Shown here in pieces: positions 5,549 to 12,456 of a stretch of DNA of 13,587 bases. Position 1 is the stretch's first letter, and each line of letters starts with the position of its first letter. The translations under genes were made by a program, and so were the position numbers. The notes beneath the pieces are model-generated. The model was not told the DNA's origin, did no database searches, and saw only the letters and a list, made by a program, of their open reading frames with translations. This DNA is from DASPTB01 sp035623615 (lineage in GTDB: Bacteria; Actinomycetota; UBA4738): NCBI GenBank assembly GCA_035623615.1, contig DASPTB010000179.1:1-13587 (forward strand). Reading direction: 5' to 3'.

Positions 5549-6793
5549 GTGAGCCCCTCGGCCTGGGAATCCGCCCTCTTCCAGCTGGACGACGCCGCGA
5601 GGATCATCGGTCTTGATCCCGGCGTTCACGAGGTGCTGCGCAACCCGCGCCGCACCCTGGAAGTCTCCGTCCCAACCCGAATGGACGACGGCCAGATCAG
5701 GGTGTTCACGGGGTATCGCGTCCACCACAACACCTCCCGTGGGCCGTCCAAGGGGGGCCTTCGCTATCACCCCCAGGTGTCGCTGGACGAGGTGAAGGCG
5801 CTCGCGATGTGGATGACGTGGAAGTGCGCCGTGGTCAACATCCCGTACGGGGGTGCCAAGGGCGGCGTGGTCGTAGACCCCAAGTCGCTGTCTCGCAGCG
5901 AGCTGGAGCGGATGACGCGCCGGTACGCGTCGGAGATCCTTCCGCTGATCGGACCCGAGCGCGACATCCCCGCCCCCGACATGGGAACCAACGCCGAGAT
6001 CATGGCCTGGATCATGGACACGTACTCCACACGCGAGGGCTACTCCGTTCCCGGTGTTGTCACCGGTAAACCAATGGCGATCGGAGGCTCGAGGGGCCGC
6101 GAGAGCGCGACCGGCCGCGGCGTGACATACGTGACCCTCGCGACGCTGAAGCATCTTGGGATGGCCGTTGAGGACGCGCGCGTCGTGATCCAGGGATTCG
6201 GCAACGTCGGTCTGCACGCGACCGAGCTCCTCGAGGAGATGGGATGCGTCGTGGTCGGCGTCTCGGACGTCAAGGGCGGGGTCTACAACCCGAAAGGACT
6301 TTCGCACACAGGCCTCGTCACGTACGTGCGCGACTCCGGCACGCTCGTCGGGTACGAGGGCGGCGAGCAGGTGTCCAACCAGGAATTGCTCGAACTCGAG
6401 TGCGACGTGCTCATCCCGGCCGCGATCGAGAACCAGCTCACCGAGGCGAACGCCGGCCAGGTCCGGGCGTCCGTGATCGTCGAGGCGGCGAACGGGCCGA
6501 CGACGCCCGAGGCCGACGCGATCTTCAAGGACGACGGTGTGCTGGTCGTTCCCGACATCCTCGCCAACTCCGGCGGTGTCACGGTCTCGTACTTCGAGTG
6601 GGTGCAGGACATCCAGTCCTACTACTGGGACGACGACGAGGTGAGCGAACGTCTGCGCAAGATCATGGAGCGCGCCTACGTCGATGTGCTCGCGCTATCG
6701 GAGGAGAAGAAGGTGACGATGCGCGAGGCAGCCACCGTCCTCGGCGTGAGCCGCGTCGCGGCCGCCCACCAGACGCGCGGGCTCTACCCGTGA
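5549..6793 (+). CDS. gdhA: Glu/Leu/Phe/Val dehydrogenase, probably glutamate dehydrogenase
   Basis: The enzyme oxidatively deaminates glutamate to 2-oxoglutarate and ammonia, or runs in reverse, linking carbon and nitrogen metabolism. GTG 5549 gives 414 residues, the usual length for the hexameric class. An upstream in-frame GTG (5453) would add 32 residues that belong to no domain. The substrate-binding lysines are in PSKGGLRYHP (Lys68), MTWKCAV (Lys92) and GGAKGG (Lys104, catalytic). PAPDMGT holds the catalytic Asp144. The nucleotide fold has GFGNVG at 216-221 and an acidic Asp240 at the end of the second strand, which in the family favours NAD over NADP. The C-terminal part has ANSGGVTVSYFEW (339-351). 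Leucine or phenylalanine use cannot be excluded, but the overall pattern is that of GDH. It appears to be transcribed alone. Confidence 0.92.
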   Translation: MSPSAWESALFQLDDAARIIGLDPGVHEVLRNPRRTLEVSVPTRMDDGQIRVFTGYRVHHNTSRGPSKGGLRYHPQVSLDEVKALAMWMTWKCAVVNIPYGGAKGGVVVDPKSLSRSELERMTRRYASEILPLIGPERDIPAPDMGTNAEIMAWIMDTYSTREGYSVPGVVTGKPMAIGGSRGRESATGRGVTYVTLATLKHLGMAVEDARVVIQGFGNVGLHATELLEEMGCVVVGVSDVKGGVYNPKGLSHTGLVTYVRDSGTLVGYEGGEQVSNQELLELECDVLIPAAIENQLTEANAGQVRASVIVEAANGPTTPEADAIFKDDGVLVVPDILANSGGVTVSYFEWVQDIQSYYWDDDEVSERLRKIMERAYVDVLALSEEKKVTMREAATVLGVSRVAAAHQTRGLYP

Positions 6794-6813
6794 GGTTCGG
6801 TCTCACAGGCGGG

Positions 6814-6822
6814 TGCTAGGCT
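6814..6822 (+). promoter_or_regulatory. Extended -10 for the DUF3263-lytR_C-otsB unit
   Basis: TGCTAGGCT combines the TGN extension with a TANNNT -10 (TAGGCT, 6817-6822). Transcription would start near 6829, leaving a leader of about 18 bases that contains the strong Shine-Dalgarno AGGGGAAG at 6838-6845. There is no good -35, as is common for extended -10 promoters. Confidence 0.5.
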
Positions 6823-6846
6823 TCGAGGTGCGGCCACAGGGGAAGA

Positions 6847-7167
6847 ATGAATTCGAGTTCGACAGGGGAAGGTCACGCCGACGCCGGAGAGCGCTGGCGC
6901 GAGGTGCTGGATTTCGAGCGAACCTGGTGGAAAGCGGGGGCATCGAAGGACGCGGCGATCCGCGACCGGCTCGGGATGGCTCCGACCCGCTACTACCAGG
7001 TGCTGAATCGCGCGATCGACCTGCAGGCCGCGTTGGAGTACGATCCGATGCTGGTCCGTCGGCTCCGGCGGCTCAGGGATCGGAGGCGTCGGATCCGGTT
7101 TCCTGCTCGAGCGCCGAGTTCGGGCGCCGGCGGAGCAAACTCGTGGCGGGCCGAGGAGGGCCCATGA
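6847..7167 (+). CDS. DUF3263 domain protein
   Basis: This is a small actinobacterial protein of unknown function, 106 residues. The start ATG 6847 is supported by AGGGGAAG just ahead. The DUF3263 core covers about residues 18-82: VLDFERTWW, then a helix-turn-helix-like segment KDAAIRDRLGMAPTRYYQVLN, then DPMLVRRLRRLRDRRRR. The tyrosine pair and the basic end suggest nucleic-acid binding, but no function is established that I know of. The tail after residue 83 is Ala/Gly/Ser-rich and probably disordered. It stands 32 bases before a LytR_C gene, the same neighbours as Rv0430-Rv0431 in M. tuberculosis. The conserved pair suggests a shared role, perhaps in the cell envelope; that part is inference. 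Confidence 0.85.
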   Translation: MNSSSTGEGHADAGERWREVLDFERTWWKAGASKDAAIRDRLGMAPTRYYQVLNRAIDLQAALEYDPMLVRRLRRLRDRRRRIRFPARAPSSGAGGANSWRAEEGP

Positions 7168-7199
7168 GTCGCCGGGATCGCGAGGGAGGCTGATCGGTC

Positions 7200-7691
7200 G
7201 TGCCGACGTCGACGCTTCGAGGCATCCTGCTGGCGGTGGCCGTCGTGGTCGGGGCACTCCTGATCGGCAAGGGGTTCCAGACCTCCACCAGCCAGGCGCT
7301 CACGCCGCCCTCGCCCTCGCCGTCCGTGTCGCCGTCCCCGTCCGTCTCCATCTCTCCCTCGCCGAGCGAGTCGCCGGGGCTCACGCACAAGGAAGCCGTC
7401 AAGGGCGTCAAGATCCAGGTCCTGAACGGCACCGGCACGAACGGGCTGGGCGCCACGGTCGCCGACAACCTGAAGAACAAGGGGTACACGATCTACGGCG
7501 TCTCCAACGCGGGAAAGACCACGTACCAGACGACGATCATCTACTACGAGCAGGGCCAGAAGAGCCGCGCCGAGTACATGGAGCAGCACTACCTATCCGG
7601 CGCGCAGATCAAGCCCGCCGGCAGTCTCTTCTCCGCTCCCGTGCAGCTCACGGTGATCGTCGGCGCCGACATGGCCACGTCGTCGACCTGA
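7200..7691 (+). CDS. Membrane-anchored LytR_C domain protein
   Basis: The product has 163 residues from GTG 7200, with GAGGGAGG (7182-7189) ten bases ahead. One hydrophobic helix at about 7-23 should anchor it with the rest outside the cell. A Ser/Pro-rich linker (36-59) leads to a LytR_C domain (about 68-158) that begins GVKIQVLNGTGTNGLG and ends PVQLTVIVG. LytR_C domains often follow LytR-CpsA-Psr catalytic domains, which attach glycopolymers to peptidoglycan; here the catalytic domain is absent, as in Rv0431-type proteins. A binding or scaffolding role at the cell wall is plausible but not shown. It follows the DUF3263 gene and ends 5 bases before otsB. Confidence 0.85.
   Translation: MPTSTLRGILLAVAVVVGALLIGKGFQTSTSQALTPPSPSPSVSPSPSVSISPSPSESPGLTHKEAVKGVKIQVLNGTGTNGLGATVADNLKNKGYTIYGVSNAGKTTYQTTIIYYEQGQKSRAEYMEQHYLSGAQIKPAGSLFSAPVQLTVIVGADMATSST
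7305..7376 (+). repeat. Ser/Pro codon repeat (linker) in the LytR_C gene
   Basis: This stretch reads as alternating Pro, Ser and Val codons (short units such as SPSPSVS, residues 36-59), built from related CCGTC/TCGCC triplets. It encodes the extended linker between membrane helix and LytR_C domain and is likely to vary in length between strains. Confidence 0.75.
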
Positions 7692-7696
7692 TCGGC

Positions 7697-8476
7697 GTGC
7701 CGCCGCCCGCACCCGCGGATCGAGGTGCGAACCCGCGCGGCCGGTTGAGCTCTCTGCGGGAGCTTCGGTCGCGCGCCGGCCTCTTCCTCGACTTCGACGG
7801 CACGCTCTCCGAGATCGCGGCGCGCCCCGACGCGGCCCGCCCGGTCGCCGGCGCGAGCGAGGTGCTTGCGAGGCTCGCCGAGAAATACGCGATCGTCGCG
7901 CTCGTCTCGGGGCGGCCGTCGCCGGAAGTCCGGTCGATCCTCGACGTTCCTGGGGTGGCCGTGCTGGGCCACTACGGCCTCGAGCAGCCCGGACCCGGTG
8001 ACGACGAGCTCGCCGCCGTGCGAGCTGCCGTCCACGAAGCCGCCTCGGGCTGGCCGGGCGTGCGGATCGAGGACAAGGGGAGATCGATCGCCATTCACGT
8101 CCGCGAGGCCGATCGACCGGGCGACGCGGTCGCTGTGATTCGCCCGGTCCTCGACCGACTTGCGCACGCGCACGGCCTGCTGGTGCTTCCCGGGAAGATG
8201 GTGCTCGAGCTGGCGCCCGCTGAGACGCCGGGCAAGGGCAGCGTCGTCGCCCGCGAGGTCGAGGCCCGCGGCCTGCGCGCCTGCCTGTTCGCGGGCGACG
8301 ACGTCGCCGACCTGGCGGCGTTTTCGGCGCTCGACGAGCTGGCCGCCGACGGCGTCGTCACCGTGAAGGTCGCCGTCGACGGCCCGGAGACGCCCTCCGA
8401 GTTGCTGGCCGCCGCCGACGAGCTCGTGACCGGTCCGGCCGGGCTCGTCAGCTTCCTCGCGCGGCTGGCCGGCTGA
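7697..8476 (+). CDS. otsB: Trehalose-6-phosphate phosphatase
   Basis: OtsB removes the phosphate from trehalose 6-phosphate to give trehalose. The product is a HAD-superfamily protein of 259 residues. Motif I is DFDGTL at 32-37 (nucleophile Asp32, acid/base Asp34), motif II is VSGRP (Ser71, Arg73), the motif III lysine is Lys180 in GKGSVV, and motif IV is GDDVAD (Asp201, Asp202). GHYGLE at 91-96 and LELAP at 170-174 are the trehalose-phosphatase signatures. GTG 7697 lies 5 bases after the LytR_C stop with no visible Shine-Dalgarno, so it is probably translated by coupling; the true start could be a little further in. It converges with otsA on the other strand, and the two stop codons are only 6 bases apart. 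Confidence 0.92.
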   Translation: MPPPAPADRGANPRGRLSSLRELRSRAGLFLDFDGTLSEIAARPDAARPVAGASEVLARLAEKYAIVALVSGRPSPEVRSILDVPGVAVLGHYGLEQPGPGDDELAAVRAAVHEAASGWPGVRIEDKGRSIAIHVREADRPGDAVAVIRPVLDRLAHAHGLLVLPGKMVLELAPAETPGKGSVVAREVEARGLRACLFAGDDVADLAAFSALDELAADGVVTVKVAVDGPETPSELLAAADELVTGPAGLVSFLARLAG

Positions 8477-8494
8477 GCTCGATCAGCCGAGGCC
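8467..8494. terminator. Shared hairpin between convergent otsB and otsA
   Basis: GGCTGA (8471-8476) pairs with TCAGCC (8483-8488) around a 6-base loop. The stem can be lengthened by GGCC (8467-8470) with GGCC (8491-8494) across a 2-base bulge. The otsB TGA is the end of one arm, and the otsA stop (TCA on this strand) is the start of the other. The structure reads almost the same on both strands, which suits a two-way terminator, but no T-run is present on either side. Confidence 0.45.
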
Positions 8495-9925
8495 GAGGTC
8501 GCTCAGCTGCGACGCCAGCCACCTGCTCGGCGGGTTGCGCCGCACGGCCCCGAGAAGCCCGCGTCGCCGTGCCGCCCGTTCCTCGGCCGGCATGTCGAGC
8601 GCCTCGGCGATCTCGGCCGCCGTCTGGTCCACGTCGAAGGGGTTGACGGGCAGGGCCCACCGCTGCAGCTCCTGGAACGCGCCCGCCGTCTCCGACAGGA
8701 TGAGCGCGCCGTCACGGGTGTTGAGCGTCGGACCTTCCTTCGCCACCAGGTTCATCCCGTCGAGGGTCGGGTTGACGAGGAGCGCGTCGTAGTGCGCGTA
8801 GGCGGCGAGGGTCTGCGCGTACTCGTCGCGCACGCGCGCGTCGATCGGCCGCCACGAGGCACTGCCCCAGCGCTCGTTGACGAACTCGGCAGCACGGACG
8901 CATTCGCCGACGTACGCCGCGTACTCCGGGATGTCCTCGCGCGACGGATTCAGCAGGGCCAGGAACACGACACGACCGCGCCACTCGGCGTGCGTCTCGA
9001 GGAACCGGTCGAATGCGATGAACCCGCGCAGGATGTTCTTCGAGAGCTCGGCGCGGTCGACTCGCAGCAGCATCGCGCGGTCGCCCTTCCAGACGCGCAG
9101 CTCCTCGCGAGCGCGGCCGACCTCGGGCCGCGCCGCCTCTTCGCTGAGCGCGCGGACGTCGAGGCCCATCGGGTTGACGCGCACGCGAACCTCGCGGTCG
9201 TGCCACCGCACGGTCCTGCGGCGCAGGTTCACCCGGGCGCCGTCGAGCAGCCGGCACGACAGCAGGAAGCGGTCGGCCCATGCGGGGGTGTGGAACCCGA
9301 CCACGTCGGCGCCGAGCAACCCCTCGAGCAGCGCCGTCCGGAACCGCTCGGGAAGGATCCGCAGGTAGCTCGGACCCGCGAACGGAATGTGCGAGAAGTG
9401 GGCGATGCGGGCGCCGGGTCGCAGCTCCTTCAACATGGCCGGCGCGAGCGACAGATGGTAGTCCTGGACCAAGAACGCGGTGGATGGCCCAAGCCGGCCG
9501 CCTTCCTCGGCCATCGCTTCGGCGAACGCGCGGTTGACGGCGACGAAGGCATCCCAGGCGTCCTGCGTGTCGTTGCCGAAGATCGGCGTCTGGGGCAGGT
9601 TCCACAGGTAGTGGTGCAGGAACCACAGCACCCGGTTGGTCCAGCCGTTGTAGTAGCGGTCGAACAGTCCGGCGTCGAACCCGAGATAGCGGAGCGAGTA
9701 CGCGGACGCGTCGTCGCCGGGGACGTCGACGCGTCCGCGCCCCGCCAGCTCGCGGTCCTCGTCGGTCATCGCGCTCGCGATCCACAGGCCGCCGCTCGCC
9801 GCGAGCGCGCCCGACAGCGCCGTCACGAGCCCGCCGGCTCCGCGCTTGGCGGTGACCGACCCGTCCGCGCCCCGAACGAACGCGATCGGTCCTCGGTTGG
9901 AGGCGACGACGATCGGCGCGGGCAT
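8483..9925 (-). CDS. otsA: GT20 family glycosyltransferase, probably trehalose-6-phosphate synthase
   Basis: OtsA joins glucose from a nucleotide sugar to glucose 6-phosphate. The product has 480 residues from ATG at 9925. Residues that hold the acceptor phosphate in E. coli are kept: Arg11 in SNRGP, Tyr91/Tyr92 in RYYNG, Trp101, and Arg329 in NPSRED. Donor residues are also kept: Asp155 in QDYHL, His179 in HIPF, Arg291 and Lys296 in VDRAELSKN, and DGMNLVAKE at 389-397. Two motifs differ from E. coli: HIPFAGP instead of HIPFPs, and NPTLDGMN instead of TPLRDGMN, so the Arg just before DGMN is Leu. A related sugar-phosphate product cannot be excluded, but nearby otsB and treT favour trehalose. 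It lies 4 bases behind treT, in one operon, with a weak Shine-Dalgarno. Confidence 0.87.
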   Translation of the reverse strand: MPAPIVVASNRGPIAFVRGADGSVTAKRGAGGLVTALSGALAASGGLWIASAMTDEDRELAGRGRVDVPGDDASAYSLRYLGFDAGLFDRYYNGWTNRVLWFLHHYLWNLPQTPIFGNDTQDAWDAFVAVNRAFAEAMAEEGGRLGPSTAFLVQDYHLSLAPAMLKELRPGARIAHFSHIPFAGPSYLRILPERFRTALLEGLLGADVVGFHTPAWADRFLLSCRLLDGARVNLRRRTVRWHDREVRVRVNPMGLDVRALSEEAARPEVGRAREELRVWKGDRAMLLRVDRAELSKNILRGFIAFDRFLETHAEWRGRVVFLALLNPSREDIPEYAAYVGECVRAAEFVNERWGSASWRPIDARVRDEYAQTLAAYAHYDALLVNPTLDGMNLVAKEGPTLNTRDGALILSETAGAFQELQRWALPVNPFDVDQTAAEIAEALDMPAEERAARRRGLLGAVRRNPPSRWLASQLSDLGLG

Positions 9926-9929
9926 GTCG

Positions 9930-11168
9930 CTACAGCGCGGCGAGCATCCGCAGGTAGTCCTCGAGCTCCCGAGGTGTGAGGAAGCGTTCCCTCACGCGCT
10001 CGCGGGCGGCGCGGCCCACCGCGGCACGCGCCGCCGAGTCGCCGAGCAGCTCGAGGACGCGCGCCGCGCATGCCTCGACCGAGTCGACGAGGTAGCCGCT
10101 CTCGCCGTCCTCGATCTGCAGGCGGATGCCGCCGACGTCCCCCGCGACCACCGGCCGTTCCTTCCACATGCCCTCGGAGACGACGAGTCCGAACCCTTCG
10201 CGGATCGACTTCTGCACGATCACGGTCGATGCTCGCTGGAAGGCGTTGACCTCGAGGTGCCCGACGCCTTGCAGGTTGGTCAACAGAAAGATGTCGGGGT
10301 CGTTCTCGCGGCTGCTCTCCGTGAGCTCGAGGTAGTGCCATCCCTCGGGGTCGTCGCTCGCCATCGACGCGATCATGACCAGCTGCAGCCCGGGAACCTC
10401 TCGCTTGACGAGGCGGTAGGCCCCGATGACGCCGACGGGGTCCTTCCACGGATCGAACCGCGAGACCTGCGTCATGATCGGGCGGGACCGGTCTACGCCG
10501 TACCGCGAGAGCGACTCGTAGATCGTCTCGGAGTCGACATACGCGTTCTTCGCCGACAGCGGGTCGATGGACGGCGGGATCAGGAAGATCTCGGGGCCGT
10601 CCAGACCGGGCTGCACGAAGTCCTTCATCGTGAACACCGCGCCCTCGTAGCGGTCGACGTAGCCGGCGTAGAAGTCCCAGACCGGCTGGAACGCGGTCGA
10701 CAGGTCGATGTGGCAGCGCCACGCCCACTTGCCCGCCCGGCGCCCCGCGTCGTCGAGGATGGCAAGGATCGCGGCGGGCTGCGGGTCGTGGACGATCACG
10801 AAGTCGTAGTCGTCGGTGAACTCGGCCGCGTTCTCCCTGCACTGGTCCAGATAGACCTGCTGCATGCGCTCGGTCCAGGGCACGGTCGCCCCCTGCAGCG
10901 CGTTGTGCACGGCCTTCGTGACGGTGAAGAAGTCCTCGTGGCCGTGGATCACGCGCCAGTCGGTCGCGAGGCCGAGGTCGTTCATGAGCGGGACCTGGGT
11001 GAAGAGCAGCTCGGCGACCCCCCCGCCGAAGTTGGTGGAGTTGAGGTGGAGGATCCTCGCTCCCTCCAGGGCCCGGGCGGACTCGCGCAGCCGCGAAACC
11101 GCCTCCTCACCCGCGTGTTCGGCGAGCTCGTCGACGCTTCGCGGGGGGACGGGAACGGCCGGCAGCAC
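9930..11168 (-). CDS. treT: Trehalose synthase, TreT type (GT4)
   Basis: TreT makes trehalose in one step from nucleotide-diphosphate glucose and glucose, and is reversible. The product has 412 residues from GTG at 11168. The N-terminal Rossmann domain opens HLNSTNFGGGVAELL (41-55), including the Gly-rich acceptor loop. HGHEDFFTVTKAVHNALQG at 75-93 and HDPQP at 127-131 are TreT-like. The C-terminal domain has SRFDPWKDP at 236-244 (Arg237 and Lys242, donor phosphate) and the E-x7-E motif of GT4 enzymes at Glu324 and Glu332, followed by GDVGGI. Some members of this family have other acceptors, so trehalose is inferred from overall similarity and from otsA and otsB beside it. It is first in the treT-otsA operon; a -10 box lies directly ahead with no leader. 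Confidence 0.88.
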   Translation of the reverse strand: MLPAVPVPPRSVDELAEHAGEEAVSRLRESARALEGARILHLNSTNFGGGVAELLFTQVPLMNDLGLATDWRVIHGHEDFFTVTKAVHNALQGATVPWTERMQQVYLDQCRENAAEFTDDYDFVIVHDPQPAAILAILDDAGRRAGKWAWRCHIDLSTAFQPVWDFYAGYVDRYEGAVFTMKDFVQPGLDGPEIFLIPPSIDPLSAKNAYVDSETIYESLSRYGVDRSRPIMTQVSRFDPWKDPVGVIGAYRLVKREVPGLQLVMIASMASDDPEGWHYLELTESSRENDPDIFLLTNLQGVGHLEVNAFQRASTVIVQKSIREGFGLVVSEGMWKERPVVAGDVGGIRLQIEDGESGYLVDSVEACAARVLELLGDSAARAAVGRAARERVRERFLTPRELEDYLRMLAAL

Positions 11169-11174
11169 CGGGCC

Positions 11175-11180
11175 AATATA
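11175..11180 (-). promoter_or_regulatory. treT -10 box, leaderless
   Basis: Read on the minus strand, the box is TATATT. Six bases separate it from the GTG start codon at 11168, so transcription would begin on the start codon itself. No Shine-Dalgarno is possible in the short GGCCCG between. The AT-rich patch stands out sharply in this GC-rich sequence. No good -35 is seen. Confidence 0.55.
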
Positions 11181-11182
11181 AT
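11177..11182 (+). promoter_or_regulatory. -10 box of the AI-2E/PerM family gene
   Basis: TATAAT is a perfect -10. Transcription would start near 11189 and give a leader of about 35 bases with a G-run Shine-Dalgarno (11211-11217) before the TTG start. It shares four bases with the minus-strand -10 of treT. No recognisable -35 lies at the normal distance. Confidence 0.55.
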
Positions 11183-11223
11183 GGGCGCACCGTGGCTCCC
11201 CTCACAGCCCGGGGGGGTTAGGT

Positions 11224-12396
11224 TTGCCAGCACCGCCGGACCGACGACCGTTCTTCTCCAATCCCTTTGTTGCGAGATCCGCGCGCCTCGGGCTCCTCGC
11301 GTGGTCGGTGATCGGGATCCTCATCCTCGCGTTCGGGATCTTCCGGTTCGTGCTGTATCCGATCCGCGTGGTCTTCCCGCCGCTCGTGGTCGCCCTCGTG
11401 ATCGTCTATCTCCTGAATCCGGTGGTGTCGGACCTCGAGCGCCGATGGCGCGTGCGCCGGTTGCTCGGCTCCGTGCTCGTGTACGTCGTGTTCCTCGCGG
11501 TGGTGGGCATCGGGCTCGCCCTTCTCATCCCCGTGGTCGGACACCAGGCGAGCCAGTTCGTGGCCGGCGTCCCGAACCTCGTGAACCGCGCCCAGGACGG
11601 ACTGACCTCCGCGGCGGACCGCCTCGGGCTGCACATCGGGAGGGCGGATCTCGCCGCGGCGTTCAAGCGCGGCGGCGCGGCGGCCTCGTTCTTCGGGCGC
11701 CTCACCTCCTGGACGGCGGGCGTGGTGCGAGTGGCGATCACGCTCGTCCTCGGCCCGCTGATCGCCTTCTACCTACTGGTCGACCTGCCGGCGATCAGGC
11801 GGAGCGCGGAGGCGCTGGTTCCCTCGTCGCGCAGGGACGAGGTGATGTCGGTCGCCCGTCAGGTCGGCGAGACGCTCGGGAGCTTCTTCCGCGGGCAGCT
11901 CATCGTCGCCGTGTTGGTCGGGTTCGTGGCGGCGCTCGGGTTCTGGGGGATCGGGCTTCCCTACTGGGCGATGCTGGGCGCGCTCACGGGCCTGCTCGCG
12001 CTCGTTCCCCTCATCGGGACCCTGCTCGCCGCTGTTCCCGTCCTGCTGGTCGCCCTGGCGGCGCCGAACACGACGCCGTACGGGCTCCCGATCCGGGGCG
12101 GATGGCCGCTCGCGGTGGCCGCCTGCGTGGTGCTGGTGCTGGTGCAGCAGCTTGACCAGCGGATCCTGTCGCCGCGGCTGCACATCGAGGCGGTGCGCCT
12201 GCATCCGGTCACCGTCCTGCTGTCGCTCCTGGTGGGCGGCGCCCTGCTGGGCATCTGGGGCATGCTCCTCGCCGTTCCCGTGGTGGCCGCGCTCAAGGTG
12301 GTCCTGCTGCACGTCTGGGACACCCGGTCACAATGGCCCCCGCGGGTCGTGCCCGTCCGTGCGGCTCCGGACGAGCCGGCGAGCGGCGCCGGCTGA
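11224..12396 (+). CDS. AI-2E family (PerM-like) membrane protein
   Basis: The product has 390 residues and about eight membrane helices (about 22-42, 50-66, 82-106, 165-186, 224-242, 248-280, 295-309, 328-363). The segment between helices three and four (about 108-160) is the usual amphipathic insert. Family signatures are VPLIGTLLAAVPVLLVAL (261-278), then LSPRL (315-319) and LHPVTVLLSLLVGG (326-339), GIWGMLLAVPVVAALK (343-358). Some members export autoinducer-2 or act as sodium/proton antiporters; the substrate cannot be read from sequence. The start is TTG 11224, since the frame has a TAA at 11179 and no ATG or GTG between; a GGGGGGG run lies 6 bases ahead. It is divergent from treT and seems to stand alone. 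Confidence 0.85.
   Translation: MPAPPDRRPFFSNPFVARSARLGLLAWSVIGILILAFGIFRFVLYPIRVVFPPLVVALVIVYLLNPVVSDLERRWRVRRLLGSVLVYVVFLAVVGIGLALLIPVVGHQASQFVAGVPNLVNRAQDGLTSAADRLGLHIGRADLAAAFKRGGAAASFFGRLTSWTAGVVRVAITLVLGPLIAFYLLVDLPAIRRSAEALVPSSRRDEVMSVARQVGETLGSFFRGQLIVAVLVGFVAALGFWGIGLPYWAMLGALTGLLALVPLIGTLLAAVPVLLVALAAPNTTPYGLPIRGGWPLAVAACVVLVLVQQLDQRILSPRLHIEAVRLHPVTVLLSLLVGGALLGIWGMLLAVPVVAALKVVLLHVWDTRSQWPPRVVPVRAAPDEPASGAG
12374..12394 (+). terminator. Hairpin at the 3' end of the AI-2E family gene
   Basis: AGCCGGCG (12374-12381) and CGCCGGCT (12387-12394) form a perfect 8-bp stem with a 5-base loop. The last T is the first base of the stop codon. No T-run follows, as is usual in high-GC actinobacteria. 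It would separate this gene from the promoter of the Rrf2 gene that starts 14 bases later. Confidence 0.4.
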
Positions 12397-12407
12397 CGCG
12401 GCGTGGA

Positions 12408-12436
12408 TTGACGGTACCGATCCCCCCGGCTACCTT
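12408..12436 (+). promoter_or_regulatory. Promoter of the Rrf2-family regulator
   Basis: TTGACG (-35, 12408-12413) and TACCTT (-10, 12431-12436) are 17 bp apart, the best two-part promoter in the window. Transcription would start near 12443, just before the Shine-Dalgarno GAGGT (12444-12448). An 8-bp palindrome, CGGTACCG (12412-12419), overlaps the end of the -35 and could be part of an operator for self-control. Confidence 0.65.
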
Positions 12437-12456
12437 GTCTTCCGAGGTCACGGCAC

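Noticed and set aside
7305..7376. Tandem short repeats considered as a CRISPR or satellite
   Set aside because: They stay in frame as a Ser/Pro linker of the LytR_C protein, with no spacers.
9846..12155. A 769-residue plus-strand open frame opposite otsA and treT
   Set aside because: It is antisense to two genes with full catalytic motifs, then runs out of frame through the AI-2E family gene. High GC makes such shadow frames common.
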